A model generated the notes under the pieces. The model saw only the letters and a program-made list of their open reading frames with translations, was not told where the DNA came from and ran no database searches. This document shows positions 37,331-49,942 of a stretch of 58,796 nt of DNA, piece after piece (the stretch's first letter is position 1; every line of letters begins with the position of its first letter). This DNA is from Purshia tridentata (lineage: Eukaryota; Streptophyta; Magnoliopsida; Rosales; Rosaceae), in NCBI GenBank assembly GCA_003254885.1, contig QANT01006652.1, forward strand, positions 1 to 58,796, in the 5' to 3' direction. Position numbers and translations under genes: made by a program.

Positions 37331-39815
37331 TGAATTGCTTGCCTAAGCAAGCAAGAAATGTAAGTACCGTTAATCTGAACTTCCCAAACGGTAAAAACGA
37401 AATTTAAATTTCCCACTAAAATTTTAAAGATTTAGCATTGGTGCCACTTTTTTCTTTCCTCTTGGTCACTGCTGTTTGATATTTTGCTCTGCTGCTCATG
37501 GACTTTATAAACAAAGCTGTCAAAGCGGCTTCGTTATTATATAATTTAGTCAAATGCCATAAAAATAACAAAGAAATAAAAGTTGTCCTATTCTGTTGGA
37601 AGAAGTACCATTTTGCCACTTTACCGCGTTTTTTGACTCTTTCTTTCATCGCGCAATAAATTTTTATTTTTATTTTTGGTCAGGCCCAATAAAGATCTTT
37701 AATTTACCATGATAAATAATTGAAGAAATTCACATATGAAATTCTTCTCAAAACAAAATAAAAAAATAAAAAATTCACATATGAAATTCATCGAGTTGTG
37801 CAATTACAGAGTGAACTGTGTAATTAAAAGTGTGCCAGCTTTCTTGTTTGCATGCCTCAAATGCAACACTGAGAGCCAGAAATTAAACAAAATAAAAAGA
37901 TAATCATTAAGGGGTCTTTTGTATATGATACCAGCATCAATCAATTAATTGATACAATATTTCTTCTTCACATGTTTGAGGTAAATGGACCCCAAAAAAT
38001 AAATTTATTTAAGTTATCAGATCCACCAAGTACCAACCAAGAATTTTATATATGTAGTAACTTGTGGGTCAAGTGTCAACATAGATTTTATGAGTATAAA
38101 ATTCATTCAAAATACATATAACTTACAGCAGGGAAAATTTCTGATGGCAACATCAATGGACGATGCTTCCAGGATAAGAAGTTTAATCTTAGTAAAATGA
38201 ATGCAGTTTCTTGCAAGACTTGGTATGTAATTATATATTATTTTAAGGCCTAAATTTTTTATATTCTTTTGGGAAGATTATAAGGCCTAAAGTTTACTCA
38301 GAATGATTGCATCAGTCAAATCTAATATGTTTTGAACCAATTACTATAATTTAAACTACCCACTCCATGATAGCAACAGTCATAATTCTCACCCTCCTCT
38401 TAATTACTAGAGCTACAAAATATTTTTTGTAATCTTGAAAAGACTGATGAAGACAAAAATATATTAAAATGCTTTTCATTTTGTAGAAAATTGGATTACC
38501 TTAATGTGGATGCAAAAGCCTTCAAAAACAAGAACCTGAATTCTAAATAGATAATGTTACTATTTTTCAAAGCTTGCAAATAACTATAATGGGTTGAAAC
38601 TTGAAAGTGACACCTTTTTAATGAAATAGTACACGCGTGTAGGTGTGACATCAACATTAGTGCAACTCAATCAAATATTATAATTCTCAAAGAAATTTGA
38701 ACCGAGTGCAGCTTTCAAGAAGAAATATGAAAATGGTGAAAGATGATTTCTTTTTTCTTTTTCAATTGTTTTATTCAACTAAACCTGACAACATTCAATG
38801 AATAAAACTTAACTGATAAGTTGCTTCATGAGTTCAAGAAAGAATGACAATTTGGTCCGTATAAGGTGAATGCTCTTTTCAAATGTAGCTTGTTGAGAAG
38901 TCATTGGCAGAGGTGAAACTCGCTGACGCAGCCAGAATAACAGTTCACTCATAGTGTCTAATATTTGTAGGATGTGACTAATAAAATGGATGGGAGGATG
39001 CTTTCATTTTAACATCTCGAACCACAGTTGATGTTCCAGATTGTTGGCCCATTCTTTAGCAGCATCTTAAGTTTTTGGGGATTTAGTGATGCATTAAAGC
39101 TCTTGCGAGATATTTTAGATTTGAAACCTTCATTCCCCACTTTTTTTATTGCTCTGTAATTGTAAGGTGACTCAATGTATACATTTTTTATCATTCCCTG
39201 ATAGAATGTAACTACATTTGTTATATTTTAGATAATTACTTAAATCAATATATTGCATAACTATATTTGATTTGTAATATATTGATTTGTCATGTTTTCA
39301 TGTAGATAAATATACTGCATCATCCCCTCAACTCAACTGTGGCAACATTAACTATATTATTTCATTGCATAGGATTACAAGACCCTGTATCAGAATTTCA
39401 TGGCATTTTTTTAGTACACAACTTGTGGAAGAAATTCAGAGGCACAACTGAAAACCATATCACTTGCAACAATCTTAAAGACTAGGTTCACCATATAAAG
39501 CATAATAAACATGACGGTGGAGATTAAATGATAATCAATCACTATACAATCACTATGAATGGCCAGACGAAACTCAAAACCAACCATGTCTTAGATTTAA
39601 TGCAAGATAATAGCATGAAACCTATGATGTACATTCACTCATAAACATCCCAAATGCAGACAAATCAGGAGAGGCTCTTGCCCCAACACAACCCTCTAAC
39701 TAGAGACACCCCGTTCACAGTTTCACAACACTTTAAATCACAATGCATAAATCAAAAACCGACATCAATATCTGCCACTTTATATTGAATTGGAAACCCA
39801 AATGTTACTGGAAAA
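37331..39815. other. Spacer between the ABCA gene and IQD gene
   Basis: About 2.5 kb of AT-rich DNA. It contains the upstream ABCA promoter on its left side and the IQD 3' end on its right. No open frame in it resembles a known protein. The short frame near 39009-39194 (-) has no recognisable domain. Confidence 0.5.
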
Positions 39816-42649
39816 TCATCTTCTCCACTCTGCTTGGGTTACCTTTCCTGCAAAATCAAACAATAACCAAGGTGATTAATACTAGAAACAGAAAATGTGA
39901 TAAAACGATAAGGCAAATCATTGTGCATATTGAGAAAATATAGAGGAAGTATATTGTTGAGGTTCTTCACATGATGAAATGATGTGCTGTAAAAGCAACT
40001 AACTTTCAGCTGAACTTCCCTTTAGAGGAAAGGACAGCAAAACAATTCTTAAGCACTAACAGATCTGGAAGAATATGCAACATCTTCTAGATCAACAAAG
40101 AATTAAAAGAACTTGAAATTCCTTCTGTTGTGAATAGACAACCAAATATTGCAATATATTTCCAAAACATCCCGGTGTGGGTGGGGAACGAGAATCAGTC
40201 TGAATAATGTAAAAATCATACCATCTCTTGAGGCTGATTGAGATTTGTCACTTTTATTTCCTCCTTTGCCAACTGTTTGAACCAGTCTCTGTGTCCTTGG
40301 CGACTGTGAGCTGATTTTGCTATTTGTTGATGATGGCAGAGAATGACGACGAGTGAAGTTTATTTTCTCAGTCCCCTCTTGTCCAAACCTAGGGGAGCCT
40401 TGTGCTCTCAGCTTTGCCTTTGCAGATTCAGTTGCTGCCATATAACTTGGAACCGTTGGACTGCTTTGCAACCCATTCTCTGGACGCTCTTGTTTGGCAG
40501 GAGTAGAAGCTTTCCTGCTTGATTTCTGGTTGTCAATGGTTGTTAAATCTTCCTTTTGGCTAAAAACCCCATTTGAGACAGAGATGTTTGCATCTTTTCT
40601 ACTGCCCTCTGTTAATAACTTCAACTCAACTGAAGCTTCATCACTAGGTGTATTTATATCTTTACCAGTGCCCTCTGTCAAAGGCTTTAATTCTGTTGCA
40701 GCTTGAACACCAGATAAATTAAATACCTCTCTTGTTGCTGATGGTTCAGGAGTTGCTTCTGAATCAGGCTGATTGGACAGAGTCCAGGTTGGCTCTTTCT
40801 TCATTTTCTCACCAGAATTACTCGTGTACCCTTCCAAAACATCATGACCCGAAGTGCTTGAAGTCTTTTCCGGACTCTGTTTGAGAGTCTCAGCTTCAGC
40901 TTCTGTCTGCACAGAGTTCTCTACTACGGGACTATGAACCTTTCTCAAGTTACGTTTAATCTTTTCAAGTTCAACTTGTGGATTTTCCAGCAGTGGTTCT
41001 GCTGGATGGCTAGAAACTTTCCGAAGATTACGTTTGGGTTTCTCAAGCTCAGAGGTTGCTTGCACCGAGGCACTTTCAACATTTGCAGCAGGAAGCCTCC
41101 GGCTGTTTCGCTTTACCCTGCCTGTTTGAGCCTCTGGATGCTTTCTCTGAGATTTAGAATCTGGAACTTTTCTTGGTTGGGGAACTGGTTTCCAAAATTG
41201 GGTTGCTGACCAACGTTCTAGCCAGTTTGAGACTGAATTTGGATCTTCAGGTTCATAATGCAAATGCAGAGGCATTGCAGTAGGTGACAAAGCAAGAAGC
41301 TAAAAAAGAAAAAACCAAACTGTTACAACATGCCACTTTGGAATCATACAAATGCGATAGGAGCAGATGCTTATATGACAAATTGTGGTTCAAATCTGGA
41401 TATGTTCTTCAAATAATATGTATTATTCAAACTGAAAACACAATGCTGAACTTACCTTACAAATGAAAACATTTGCGGACAGCTTTGCCATCTGAGTCCA
41501 CGACATATTAACCTTGCCCTCCTGATGGACAAATTATAGGGAATATATTAAAGGTCAACACAAAGGAATCTAAAAATTCATCTAGCCCAATGCAGTTAGA
41601 AAGATAAATAGGGATAGAGAACAGAAGGGGAGCGTGAGGTTCTCTGCTCAAAGATGAGAGTGACAAATTGTAATTGACAATTGACTGAGTACTTAGGACT
41701 ACCAGAGGCATCACCCTGCATTTCGTTTGCACTTCAAGCCCAATATCAGACAGCCTGACCCGTCTTCCACGAGCAAGTGCCTGAAACTTGACAATTCCCA
41801 CCATACTGCACAGAGTAGCAACAGCTTGTCTCCTAACCAGGTGACCACGGATAAGTGCCTGCAATCTTATTATGCCTTTGAGAGCCCAAAATGCCCGGCG
41901 AGCCTTCACATATTACACCAACATCAGTTGTTTCTAATCTCAACGAATATAAAATCGATACAATGAGCATTAGACAAGAACAAACAAATAAATAGCAAAT
42001 GATTTAATCCACTGAAATAATATTTCAAACAAGAGACGTACCAGATAGCCCCTAAACGCAGCCTGTGCCTTAGTCGCAGCTTGCTCTTGCCTAATTTTTT
42101 CAGGATCATGCACTGCATCTTGTGGCGTGGGTGCTTGTGTTTTTGTACTTTGACTCCCTGGTCCCCCATCGCCTAATATACTTGGAGCTTCCTTGTTCTC
42201 TAATTCTAACCCTATGTTCTCATCTATGGTGTTTGTGTTTTGTTGAAAAGAAACAGGTGGATCTGAAGCATATTCAGCTCCAACTGCCTTGGCAGAAACC
42301 ACCACCTCCTTCTCATTTAAAATTTTCTATACAAAATGATCATAGGCATAAATATAGATTTTGTGTTAGTTTATGCTTTGTTTACAGATAGAGAAATCAA
42401 TATAACTTCTGAAATTGGAGGGATAGCAAAATGCAACGAATAATTATACTAAAATAATAAAAAAGTTAAGTCTGCTTTATCTCAAGATTAAAGGAAATGT
42501 TTGAGAATAAGATGTCCTGCATTTGATTTTAAAAAATATATTAAATCAATAACAATTAGCGTTACCTCTCTTCCTTTTGTAATATTAGTTTTTGAGGATT
42601 TCTTTCCAAACAATACAGTCTTGATCCATTTAGCTGGTGATTTGCCCAT
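39816..42649 (-). CDS. IQD family (IQ67-domain) calmodulin-binding protein
   Basis: Six coding exons, 42649-42566, 42326-42042, 41903-41703, 41521-41456, 41299-40222 and 39847-39816, encode 581 residues. The start MGKSPAKWIKTVLFGKKSSK is typical of the family. The IQ67 domain (about residues 108-176) holds consecutive IQ motifs: QEQAATKAQAAFRGYLARR, IIRLQALIRGHLVRRQA and IVKFQALARGRR. The phase-0 intron falls between FRGYL and ARRAF, the position that defines IQD genes. A long Ser/Lys/Glu-rich tail follows, with KPKRNLRK and KIKRNLRK repeats, and ends GKVTQAEWRR. The basic charge fits binding to calmodulin, microtubules or membranes as a scaffold linking calcium signals to the cytoskeleton. 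The last 32-nt exon is easily missed. A splice acceptor at 42677-42678 shows a 5' UTR intron. Closest in layout to the IQD28-31 clade. Confidence 0.93.
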
Positions 42650-42676
42650 TTCAGGAAGACCAAGAGCCACAAAATC

Positions 42677-45480
42677 CTGAAGCCCACTTTCTGCATGGTT
42701 TCATACAGTAAAAAATTGAATATGCATAAATTGCAACTTGGATAAAAATTAATGCAATGGGAAAAAAAAAGGAAAATAAAAATGTGAAGGAATGAAAATT
42801 TCCAGAACCAAACATTATAAGTTTATAACAGCAAATCTGTCTATAGGTGCTTATGGCAACACCTCTTAATTAGATACCCATTTACAAGAACCACATGGAT
42901 CGAAGTACAGACCCAGAGAGAGAGAGAGATCCTCAAAACATATTGCTTTTGATCTTAACTAACATGCCTAATTTCAAGTCGAAAACCATTAAAATCTTGA
43001 AAGACAAGACCCATGCGTGAAGGCACAAAATACATTTAATCTGTTGAGCTATTTAATTAATGTATTAAACGTTATAACCAAATCCATAAATACTATCAAA
43101 TGCAATCCCCTTAGAGTCAAATTAAGATGACAACAAATTCCTAGCTTCATTAAACACATCAAAAAAGGTAAGAGCTTCAAAACAATCACTATTACTCTTC
43201 AAAAATCTAGTTACATAGTTACATAGCCAGAGAGACACTAAGCAATCAGTCAATCACAGCATATTTAGTTAAAATTCAGAGTCAAGCTAAAAGCAAATCT
43301 AGAAACACTCCATAATCCACAAGATCTTAGAACCTAATCAGTAGCAACACATATGAGGTTGAGCTACACCAGATCTGAAACTTACTTCACAAAAATGTGG
43401 ACCTTCTAAACCCCAAATCTACCATTCCTGGAAAACATAAACCTCAGACCATCAGAAAAAAAATTTTGAGCTTTTAGAGATTATAATAAGGAATGAAATG
43501 TACCATGAGACTCATGAGTGAGTGAGAGTGCGCAAAACCCAGAAACGGTGATCTAATGAAAATAAAGCTCCCTCCTTTGCTTTGCCAGCTTTACTCTCTG
43601 TACTCTGGACTGGTCGCCAAAAAAATACCTGAATTTGAAAAATTGGAGACAAGAGGAATAGGATCAAGTGTGGTGAGGTCTAGGTTAGCAAAATTGAGGC
43701 CATTCATGATTGCATAGCTGAGGTGGACATTTTCAGATATTTTGACTGGTTTCTTTGATCTCAAGACATATTCTAATCCAACGATTGTTAAAGAGAGGTT
43801 ACGGTGGGCTTGAGCGTAGGCAATGACTATCTTAGAATAAAGAAGTATGTGTTGGCAGTCCCGAGTGCAGTTAGCCAGTTACTTCGGAACCAAGGGTGCA
43901 CAGCTCCTTTATTTATTCCGAAGCATGATCGGAATTACGCTTCTGCCCTCTCAACTGCAAATTTGAAACCGAGGCACTAGTGCGCGCGTGAGTCATGGTA
44001 GCCGTCGACCCGCAAGTGTGATGTACGGATGTGGATGTGGGCGTGTGTGCAGTCGTTGTAGTCACGGAGTAGAAATGTGGGAACCCAAGCCATTATGGTC
44101 ATTAACTTCTCACCTCTATTTTTTACCATGGCTTGATTATGGTCTAATCTAACACCAACATAGAGAGCAAAAATAAAATATATTCCTTCACTTTCCATTA
44201 TTTGTCTCCTGTCTTATATTATTAAAGTTGGTTGTTACTTGTAACTAATACATGGATCCACTTTCCAAAAAGGAACTCTAAGTTTAAACACAATCTTACT
44301 CAATTTGTAATATTGATTAAATTTGGGAATAATTAAAATATAGTTTTGGTTGGTAGGGATAGTAAAATATCTGTTGTTTACTATGGCACTTATCTCAAAC
44401 TCACAATTATGTATGATATATATAGTACCTGCCATCTAACAACTCACCTATCACATTCAATGCTTATGTCTAATTGTCTACTACAGCTTTTTTAGAAAAT
44501 AAAAAATAAAAAAATTGTGTAATACAATTATTGTAAAGGCATAAATTATCAAATATTAGATTTTTTTTAAAAAAATTATAAATAACTAACGTTTATGACA
44601 TTTGAACTTAATATTAATAACTAACGTAGTAACGTCTATGAATCTTCATCCAAACTAACCAAAGAAAAAACAACAACAATTTGAAAATAAATTTTGCGAA
44701 TCATTTTAAATTTAGCAACCATCTCCGATTACCATACTTCGATCACCACATTGGCCGACCTCCAACCACCACCGTCAGCTTTGTCGACTATTGTCGACAC
44801 TGGCCTCCAGTTGATTTCCTCCTTGCACCATGTTTTATATTCAAAAAGATAAAAATAAAATGTGGTTGCTAGGGTTTTAACCTTCAATTTTATACATAAC
44901 TAAATAAACTCTCAACCAATTAAGCTAAATATATATTTGTGTTTAATTGTTTATTTTAAATATTTATCTTATATTGCTACATGTATGAAAAGAAAATTAT
45001 GTTATATATGTTTAAATTCCTAAACTGTAAATAAAAAAAATAAAAAGAAATCTTCACATTTAAATTTTTATTCAAACAACAGAATTTTAAATTTAAAGAT
45101 TTAAAATGCATAGATTTAAAATTTAAATCTAAATTGGACCTAACATTATAAGACATATACTCCTTAACCAATTGATAGTTGATTTGGATATATCCTAAGT
45201 TCCTAACTTGAAGTCTTGAATAACTTTTTTATCCAAGTCTTCTCAAGAAGTTAAAAATCATAACGGGCCCAATTTCTTAACTATTCTACTACCATGGCCC
45301 ATTCCATCAGTTTTGTCTTGGCCCAATGGGCCACAGAGGTGTTCTTCTCAGTGCATGTCTACCCATAAAAACCAAGTCCGATCGAAGACAAAAGGAAAAA
45401 GCTAAAAACCGCCTTCGTCTATATCATCGCATATCATTTCTCAACCGCACAAAGCAGTTTTAACGGTATTTAAATTTGAA
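42677..45480. other. 5' region of the IQD gene and AT-rich spacer
   Basis: From 42677 to about 43600 lies a probable 5' UTR intron of the IQD gene, with a likely leader exon in the pyrimidine-rich (minus-strand purine-rich) area near 43500-43620. From 43700 to 45300 there is AT-rich spacer with no recognisable gene. Confidence 0.45.
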
Positions 45481-45527
45481 ATTCGAATTCAAATATTTAT
45501 CAACGTGTGGGTCCCATGCGGCGCCAG

Positions 45528-45536
45528 CCGTTGAAA
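45528..45536 (-). promoter_or_regulatory. MSA-like mitosis element
   Basis: On the minus strand this reads TTTCAACGG followed by CT, close to the M-phase activator consensus with core AACGG that three-repeat MYB factors bind. It is about 375 bp before the start codon at 45910. A second AACGG core lies at 45462-45466. Confidence 0.35.
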
Positions 45537-45664
45537 ATCCTCATCTCACACCATTGCTGGCTTGTAGCATTCAAGGTGCAAATGAGTTGTCCACGAGTCC
45601 ACCTCCTTTCAATCAGGTCCGCTCGATATCACTACTCAATCCCCAACAGCAGATCAAAATCTAA

Positions 45665-45671
45665 CACGTGG
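45665..45671 (+). promoter_or_regulatory. G-box/ABRE-like CACGTGG
   Basis: CACGTGG lies about 240 bp upstream of the start codon at 45910. It is a candidate site for bZIP or bHLH factors, from motif match only. Confidence 0.3.
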
Positions 45672-45771
45672 AAAATGTCCTGGCTCTGCGCGCATCGGAA
45701 CGCGAGTGAGAAGGTTTCATCACCTGTGCGCGTGAAGTGAAATTTGAGTTTTTCGTGGGGTATCGTCACAG

Positions 45772-45779
45772 TTCCCGCC
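45772..45779 (+). promoter_or_regulatory. E2F-like site
   Basis: TTCCCGCC matches the plant E2F consensus and lies about 60 bp before the TATA box of the gene starting at 45910. It suggests cell-cycle control. Confidence 0.4.
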
Positions 45780-45837
45780 CAAACGATAAGTCAAAAAAAT
45801 GGGGAAAAAAGAAAAAGAAAAAAAGAAAGAAAATGAA

Positions 45838-45845
45838 TATAAAAG
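45838..45845 (+). promoter_or_regulatory. TATA box of the Ser/Lys-rich protein gene
   Basis: TATAAAAG lies 65-72 bp upstream of the start codon at 45910. The implied 5' UTR is about 35-45 bp. Confidence 0.5.
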
Positions 45846-45909
45846 CCAGACTCTGATTCATTGTTGTTCACACAAGAGAAGGAAGAAGAAGAAGCAGAGC
45901 AATCAATCA

Positions 45910-48146
45910 ATGGAGGAACCCCAGTCTGCTCAATTTCAATCTGGTATTATATCTATTTGTGAGAGCTGGTCATTTTTGTGTGGTGTGTGTTTGTTTGTGA
46001 AAATTGATGTGAAATTGGGGTGTGTTTTTTGGATGTTTCAGGAGGAAAGCTTGTTCGGTACGCCCTGCGATCGGCGACGAAACCCAAGGAGGAGAAGGCT
46101 GTGGCTGCCGAATTGTCCAATAGTTCTGCGTCTAAGAGGTATAATTTGAATATTTGATGATGATGATGTGATAGGCTGATAGTCGATAGTTCAATTTCAC
46201 TTGCAATTGAGTCTATTTTAAGGTATCATGAAGGAAAAGGAAATCAAATTATGGAGATGGGTTTATAATTTTATATTACATGTTTTTAGGATATGCAGAC
46301 TCATGTATATGAAGGTGAAAAGAGAATCTGAACTTTTCAAATTATGGCTGGAAATCTCTATTTTTTTGAATTATGGGTATATTGCATGTATTATGATGGT
46401 GAAATTTTCAGTCCCCATAATCTGAATCACATTACATGTGATATGAGAAATCTCAATTTGATTTAGAAAAAAAAAAAAAAATTCTTATTGCTTGCACAGC
46501 CAACATGATGGTGAAGCAAGCTACGGCATCAACAATGTTAAATGGTTCTGTCATCTGTGTTTTGAAATCTCTGGCATATCAATATTAAATTGTTGCAAGA
46601 TTTATCACTTTGAGTAGAAATGCACACATAAAAAGAAATTAATCAAGGAGTAGATGAATTAGATTTCGCAATCTTTTGCGGTCTATAGATGTTATTGTTA
46701 GGCTACACCTTACTCCCAATTTTCTTCTTTTCTTCTTTTTGTTCACTATGCTCGTTTGCTCTCTGCATAAGCAAAGTGGCCCTGCTTAGACAACATATTG
46801 AATTGTATTTGGGTATGTCTATTTTTAGGGGAAGACCTGCATCTACTGTAAGTAAAAGTGTGGGTGTTCTTGATCTCTCTGGCAAGGACAAGTCTGCCAA
46901 GCCACCCAGAAGGCTCTCCTCCATTCCTACCAGGTCGGCTGGTACTCCAGCTCCAAAACTGGCTGGCAACATCACTCCAGTTTCAGAGGCTAGATCAAGG
47001 AAGTCTGTGAAAAGTGAAACACCAGCTTCCGATTCTTCTAAATTAATAAGCAGGAAGAAGTTTGATCTTCTGTCCTCCCCATCATACTGGCTGTCACAGA
47101 TTAAGCTGTCTGAGGCTTCTGCCAAGCACTCAATTTCACTTGGGTTTTTTAAACTAGCCTTAGAGGCAGGATGTGAGGTACAACTGATTCATATTATTTT
47201 TTTCAGATCCCATTTTACCCCCTCTGTTATATACTTGGGTCTTAAATTATATGCAAGAGATGATTGTGACCCATTTTTCTCTTTCAAATAATATCAAACC
47301 CAGCCTCTACAGCCAGTGCGAGATGAGCTTAAATCCTATAAACTCCGTCATAAGGATAACCTTGGTGACCTTGGAGAGACTCTGACAGGACTATTGGAGA
47401 GCTACAAGATTTTAGAAACGGAGGAGTTTCAGGTCTCCGAAACTTGTTCGCAGGTATTTGAGGAGGGGACCCGTTCTTCTCGATCTTCTGATGATGATGT
47501 CAAGAGCTGTTCTTCGACAATGGGAACTAGGAAACTAAAACCCAAGTCGTTGAACACTGATGCTGCTCAAGTTTCTTCAGTCACAGTTTCAGCCAAGAAG
47601 GAGATTATTCAGAAAAGCACTCCTGCAACCAGGGCTAGGGGATCTGTGTCAAAGAGTTCTTCAAATTCAGGACCTGTTTCTGAGACTGGAGTGCGTAGGT
47701 CAACAGCAAAGAAATCCCAGAAACCAAGTAAGCAAGAGTCTAACGACGATAAGGATAGGAAGAAGAAGCAGGGGAATAAATCTGCTGGTGAACAAGGCAA
47801 GTTCTTTTGGGTTCCTAGGTGTAATTATCTTTCTTGTCGAGTGTTATGTGACATTGTTTAATGAATCGGTGGTGTTGCACAGTTGCAGGATCAGTTAACC
47901 CTACTCCTGCAGAGGAGGAAGCTCTTAATGGGAACAAAGAAAATGAGGTGAATTGCTTTTCTAGTATACATTGCGTTGTTTGTTACACTTTACTACTTTA
48001 GCTTCTATAATATCAAGTAAATGGGGTTCTGATTTTGTCTTTCTTTTCTTTGTTTTTTGTTTTAATCTCCCTGATTTTCACTTACACTATCTTTTATCTG
48101 TCTGCTGTAGGATGCTCCCTCAATGGAAGAGATCAACTTGGCTTAA
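45910..48146 (+). CDS. Basic Ser/Lys-rich plant protein of unknown function
   Basis: Six exons, 45910-45943, 46042-46138, 46829-47177, 47304-47796, 47883-47947 and 48111-48146, join to 357 residues. The start is MEEPQSAQFQSGGKLVRYAL. A central, probably structured part has SYWLSQIKLSEASAKHSISL, GFFKLALEAGCEPLQPVRDE and the helical LKSYKLRHKDNLGDLGETLT, which looks like a conserved plant-specific core. Flanking parts are low-complexity, rich in Ser, Lys and Thr, and contain basic clusters (KSQKPSKQE, DRKKKQ), suggesting binding to nucleic acid or microtubules. It ends DAPSMEEINLA. I believe it belongs to the family of Arabidopsis At2g37070/At3g53320, from memory and with limited certainty. Intron 4 appears to use a GC donor at 47797, because the nearby GT choice changes the frame and stops early. 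The function is not known to me. Confidence 0.8.
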
Positions 48147-48605
48147 GTCGCGTAAACATTACCGTATTTCTAAAGCAGTTTCATTCTTATACTCTTGTTG
48201 GGTTTGTCTTCAGTGTTTTTTTGTGGGGGATATGCCTATGTATAGAAGGTTTCAGGTGAAAGTTTTTCAGTCTGTTTGGTGAATCCATCTTATCTGTCTT
48301 TTTATTGGTTTAAACTGCGGTGGTTTGTTCATTGTTAAATACAGTTGCTGGTGATATCTATTGTACTGATCAATTCAAGTATTTATTGTTTTTGGCATGA
48401 AACAATTGGATTGCATTTTGGATTGGTTTCCAATGTATATCATATGCTGATGTGAATATGCATTCGGAGTAGCTACTCAGCAACTTAAGTTTACAAAGAT
48501 AAAAAAACACAAAGTGTGGACATCAATTACATTATATCAGTAGTTCAAATTAATCCAAGCTTTATTGATGTCCAAATTTGTACTTAATAAACTGAAAAAA
48601 ACAAA

Positions 48606-49586
48606 TCAAAGTGGAATAAACTGCAGAGGCTCAACTTCCAAGCCAGGCATAAACCAGACTGGCCGTGGCCATTTGACATCACGCGAAAGCAGAGGCTCAA
48701 CTTCCTCATCTTCCAAGCTAAACACTCCCGAGTGGTGACAACCATCCTCCATGTCTAAACGATCATCAATAAAGTAGATGCAGTTGGGTTTTACCAGCCC
48801 CTTAAAATTTCGAGTGTCAATGGCAGCAGAGTGGTTCTGGCCCAAGAAAATCGTCCACGTAGTCAAGTCGTTGATGGGTGTCCAGCTCCCATCATCACGC
48901 CTGTAAACTTCAAAGGCAGGGTTCTTCCGCATTTCCCTTATGATCATAACCAGCTCTGCTCCTACGCCAACGATATAAACCTTGTCACCCCGAAAGAAGT
49001 GAGGGCACACAACTTCTTGAAGCCTCGGTGCATACAAATCATCAAGATCGCAAACCACAATCTTCCCCAACTCATTAATGGCGAGCAACTCCCTGCCCAT
49101 GAAGGAAAGAACATCATCATAAAAAGACCCTGCTGGAGTCAACATGGTCCATGTTTTCTCCCCTGGTTTGTAGTAAACGAGCTTTCGTTTCTCTCCGTAA
49201 ATGGCCAGAACTTTGTAGTTGTACGGGTCACAAGAAGGGTCGGAAGATAGTATGGCCTTGTGGACGAGGACGCAGTTGTTGTGGTCTTGATGGAATTCGG
49301 AAGAAGAGAGTTTGGGGAGAGTGAGTTGAGCTCGGGTGAGGGGGTTGAGGAGAGTGAGTGATGTGGTCTGATCGTCGAGCAGGATTAGCCAACCTGATGA
49401 TGAACCGCATATGGTCTTGTCATGTGCCTCGGGGAGTTCGAGGGTGTGGAGTTTGTGGGTGGAAATACTGAAAAAAGATTTAAAGTATTTGTTGTTGGTG
49501 GTGTTGGTGGTGTTGGTGGGTTGTTGGTCTGGAAGCATTAGCCATGGGAAGTCTTGAGGTTGGGGTTTGAAGCGAAGGGATACCAT
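48606..49586 (-). CDS. DUF295 (KIB-type) protein without an F-box
   Basis: A single exon encodes 326 residues. It has the DUF295 beta-propeller-like pattern: FPWLMLPDQQ, ICGSSSGWLILLDD, LTLLNPLTRAQLTLPKL, YKVLAIYGEKRKLVYYKPGE, GRELLAINELGKIVVCDLDD, FEVYRRDDGSWTPI, FLGQNHSAAI, NCIYFIDDR and a C-terminal VWFMPGLEVE. Most relatives begin with an F-box and act in SCF ubiquitin ligases. Here the frame starts directly at the propeller, and an in-frame stop at 49632-49634 excludes an upstream extension in the same exon. A Thr/Asn-rich TNTTNTTNN stretch near residue 25 reflects a GTT/GGT microsatellite. It converges with the gene ending at 48146. F-box-less relatives are known, so the gene may be functional; the start codon is the first Met after the stop. 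Confidence 0.9.
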   Translation of the reverse strand: MVSLRFKPQPQDFPWLMLPDQQPTNTTNTTNNKYFKSFFSISTHKLHTLELPEAHDKTICGSSSGWLILLDDQTTSLTLLNPLTRAQLTLPKLSSSEFHQDHNNCVLVHKAILSSDPSCDPYNYKVLAIYGEKRKLVYYKPGEKTWTMLTPAGSFYDDVLSFMGRELLAINELGKIVVCDLDDLYAPRLQEVVCPHFFRGDKVYIVGVGAELVMIIREMRKNPAFEVYRRDDGSWTPINDLTTWTIFLGQNHSAAIDTRNFKGLVKPNCIYFIDDRLDMEDGCHHSGVFSLEDEEVEPLLSRDVKWPRPVWFMPGLEVEPLQFIPL

Positions 49587-49704
49587 GGTGGCCGAGCAGT
49601 GTAGTGGAGAAGCACTTAGTTTGCTATGGAATTATGAATGCGAGTAACAAAACCATGAAGGTCTAGAGCTATAATTATAGTGAAAGAAACATTGAAAAAG
49701 TTCC

Positions 49705-49838
49705 TATTCCTACTAGGAAGTGATCTGCCGCCTTACTTGTTAGAGGTGTTTTGTTTAGGAAAGCTAGTCAAAGAAATATGGAAAGTTAATAATTCCTACT
49801 AGGAATTGGAATGATATCTGTCGCCTCGTATTAGAGGA
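49705..49838. repeat. Degenerate direct repeat with palindromic core
   Basis: ATTCCTACTAGGAA followed by a similar TGAT-ATCTG-CGCC segment and TTAGAGG occurs at about 49706-49747 and again at 49791-49836. TTCCTACTAGGAA is nearly palindromic. The repeat lies in the upstream region of the DUF295 gene. Confidence 0.45.
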
Positions 49839-49942
49839 TCCTAATCTCAAATCTCCTTATCAAGCAAGGGAAACCCCGAAATTAAAAAGTTTCCTAGTAT
49901 TAATATATATTTTTTTGGCCACTAGTATTACTGGATAGAAAT

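Noticed and set aside
39009..39194. Short minus-strand frame between the ABCA and IQD genes
   Set aside because: 61 codons with no family resemblance, no supporting splice or promoter context, and ordinary AT-rich composition.
46703..47125. Minus-strand open frame of 140 codons opposite the Ser/Lys-rich gene
   Set aside because: It is antisense to exon 3 of a spliced gene whose exons join in frame with good splice sites, and it has no recognisable domain.
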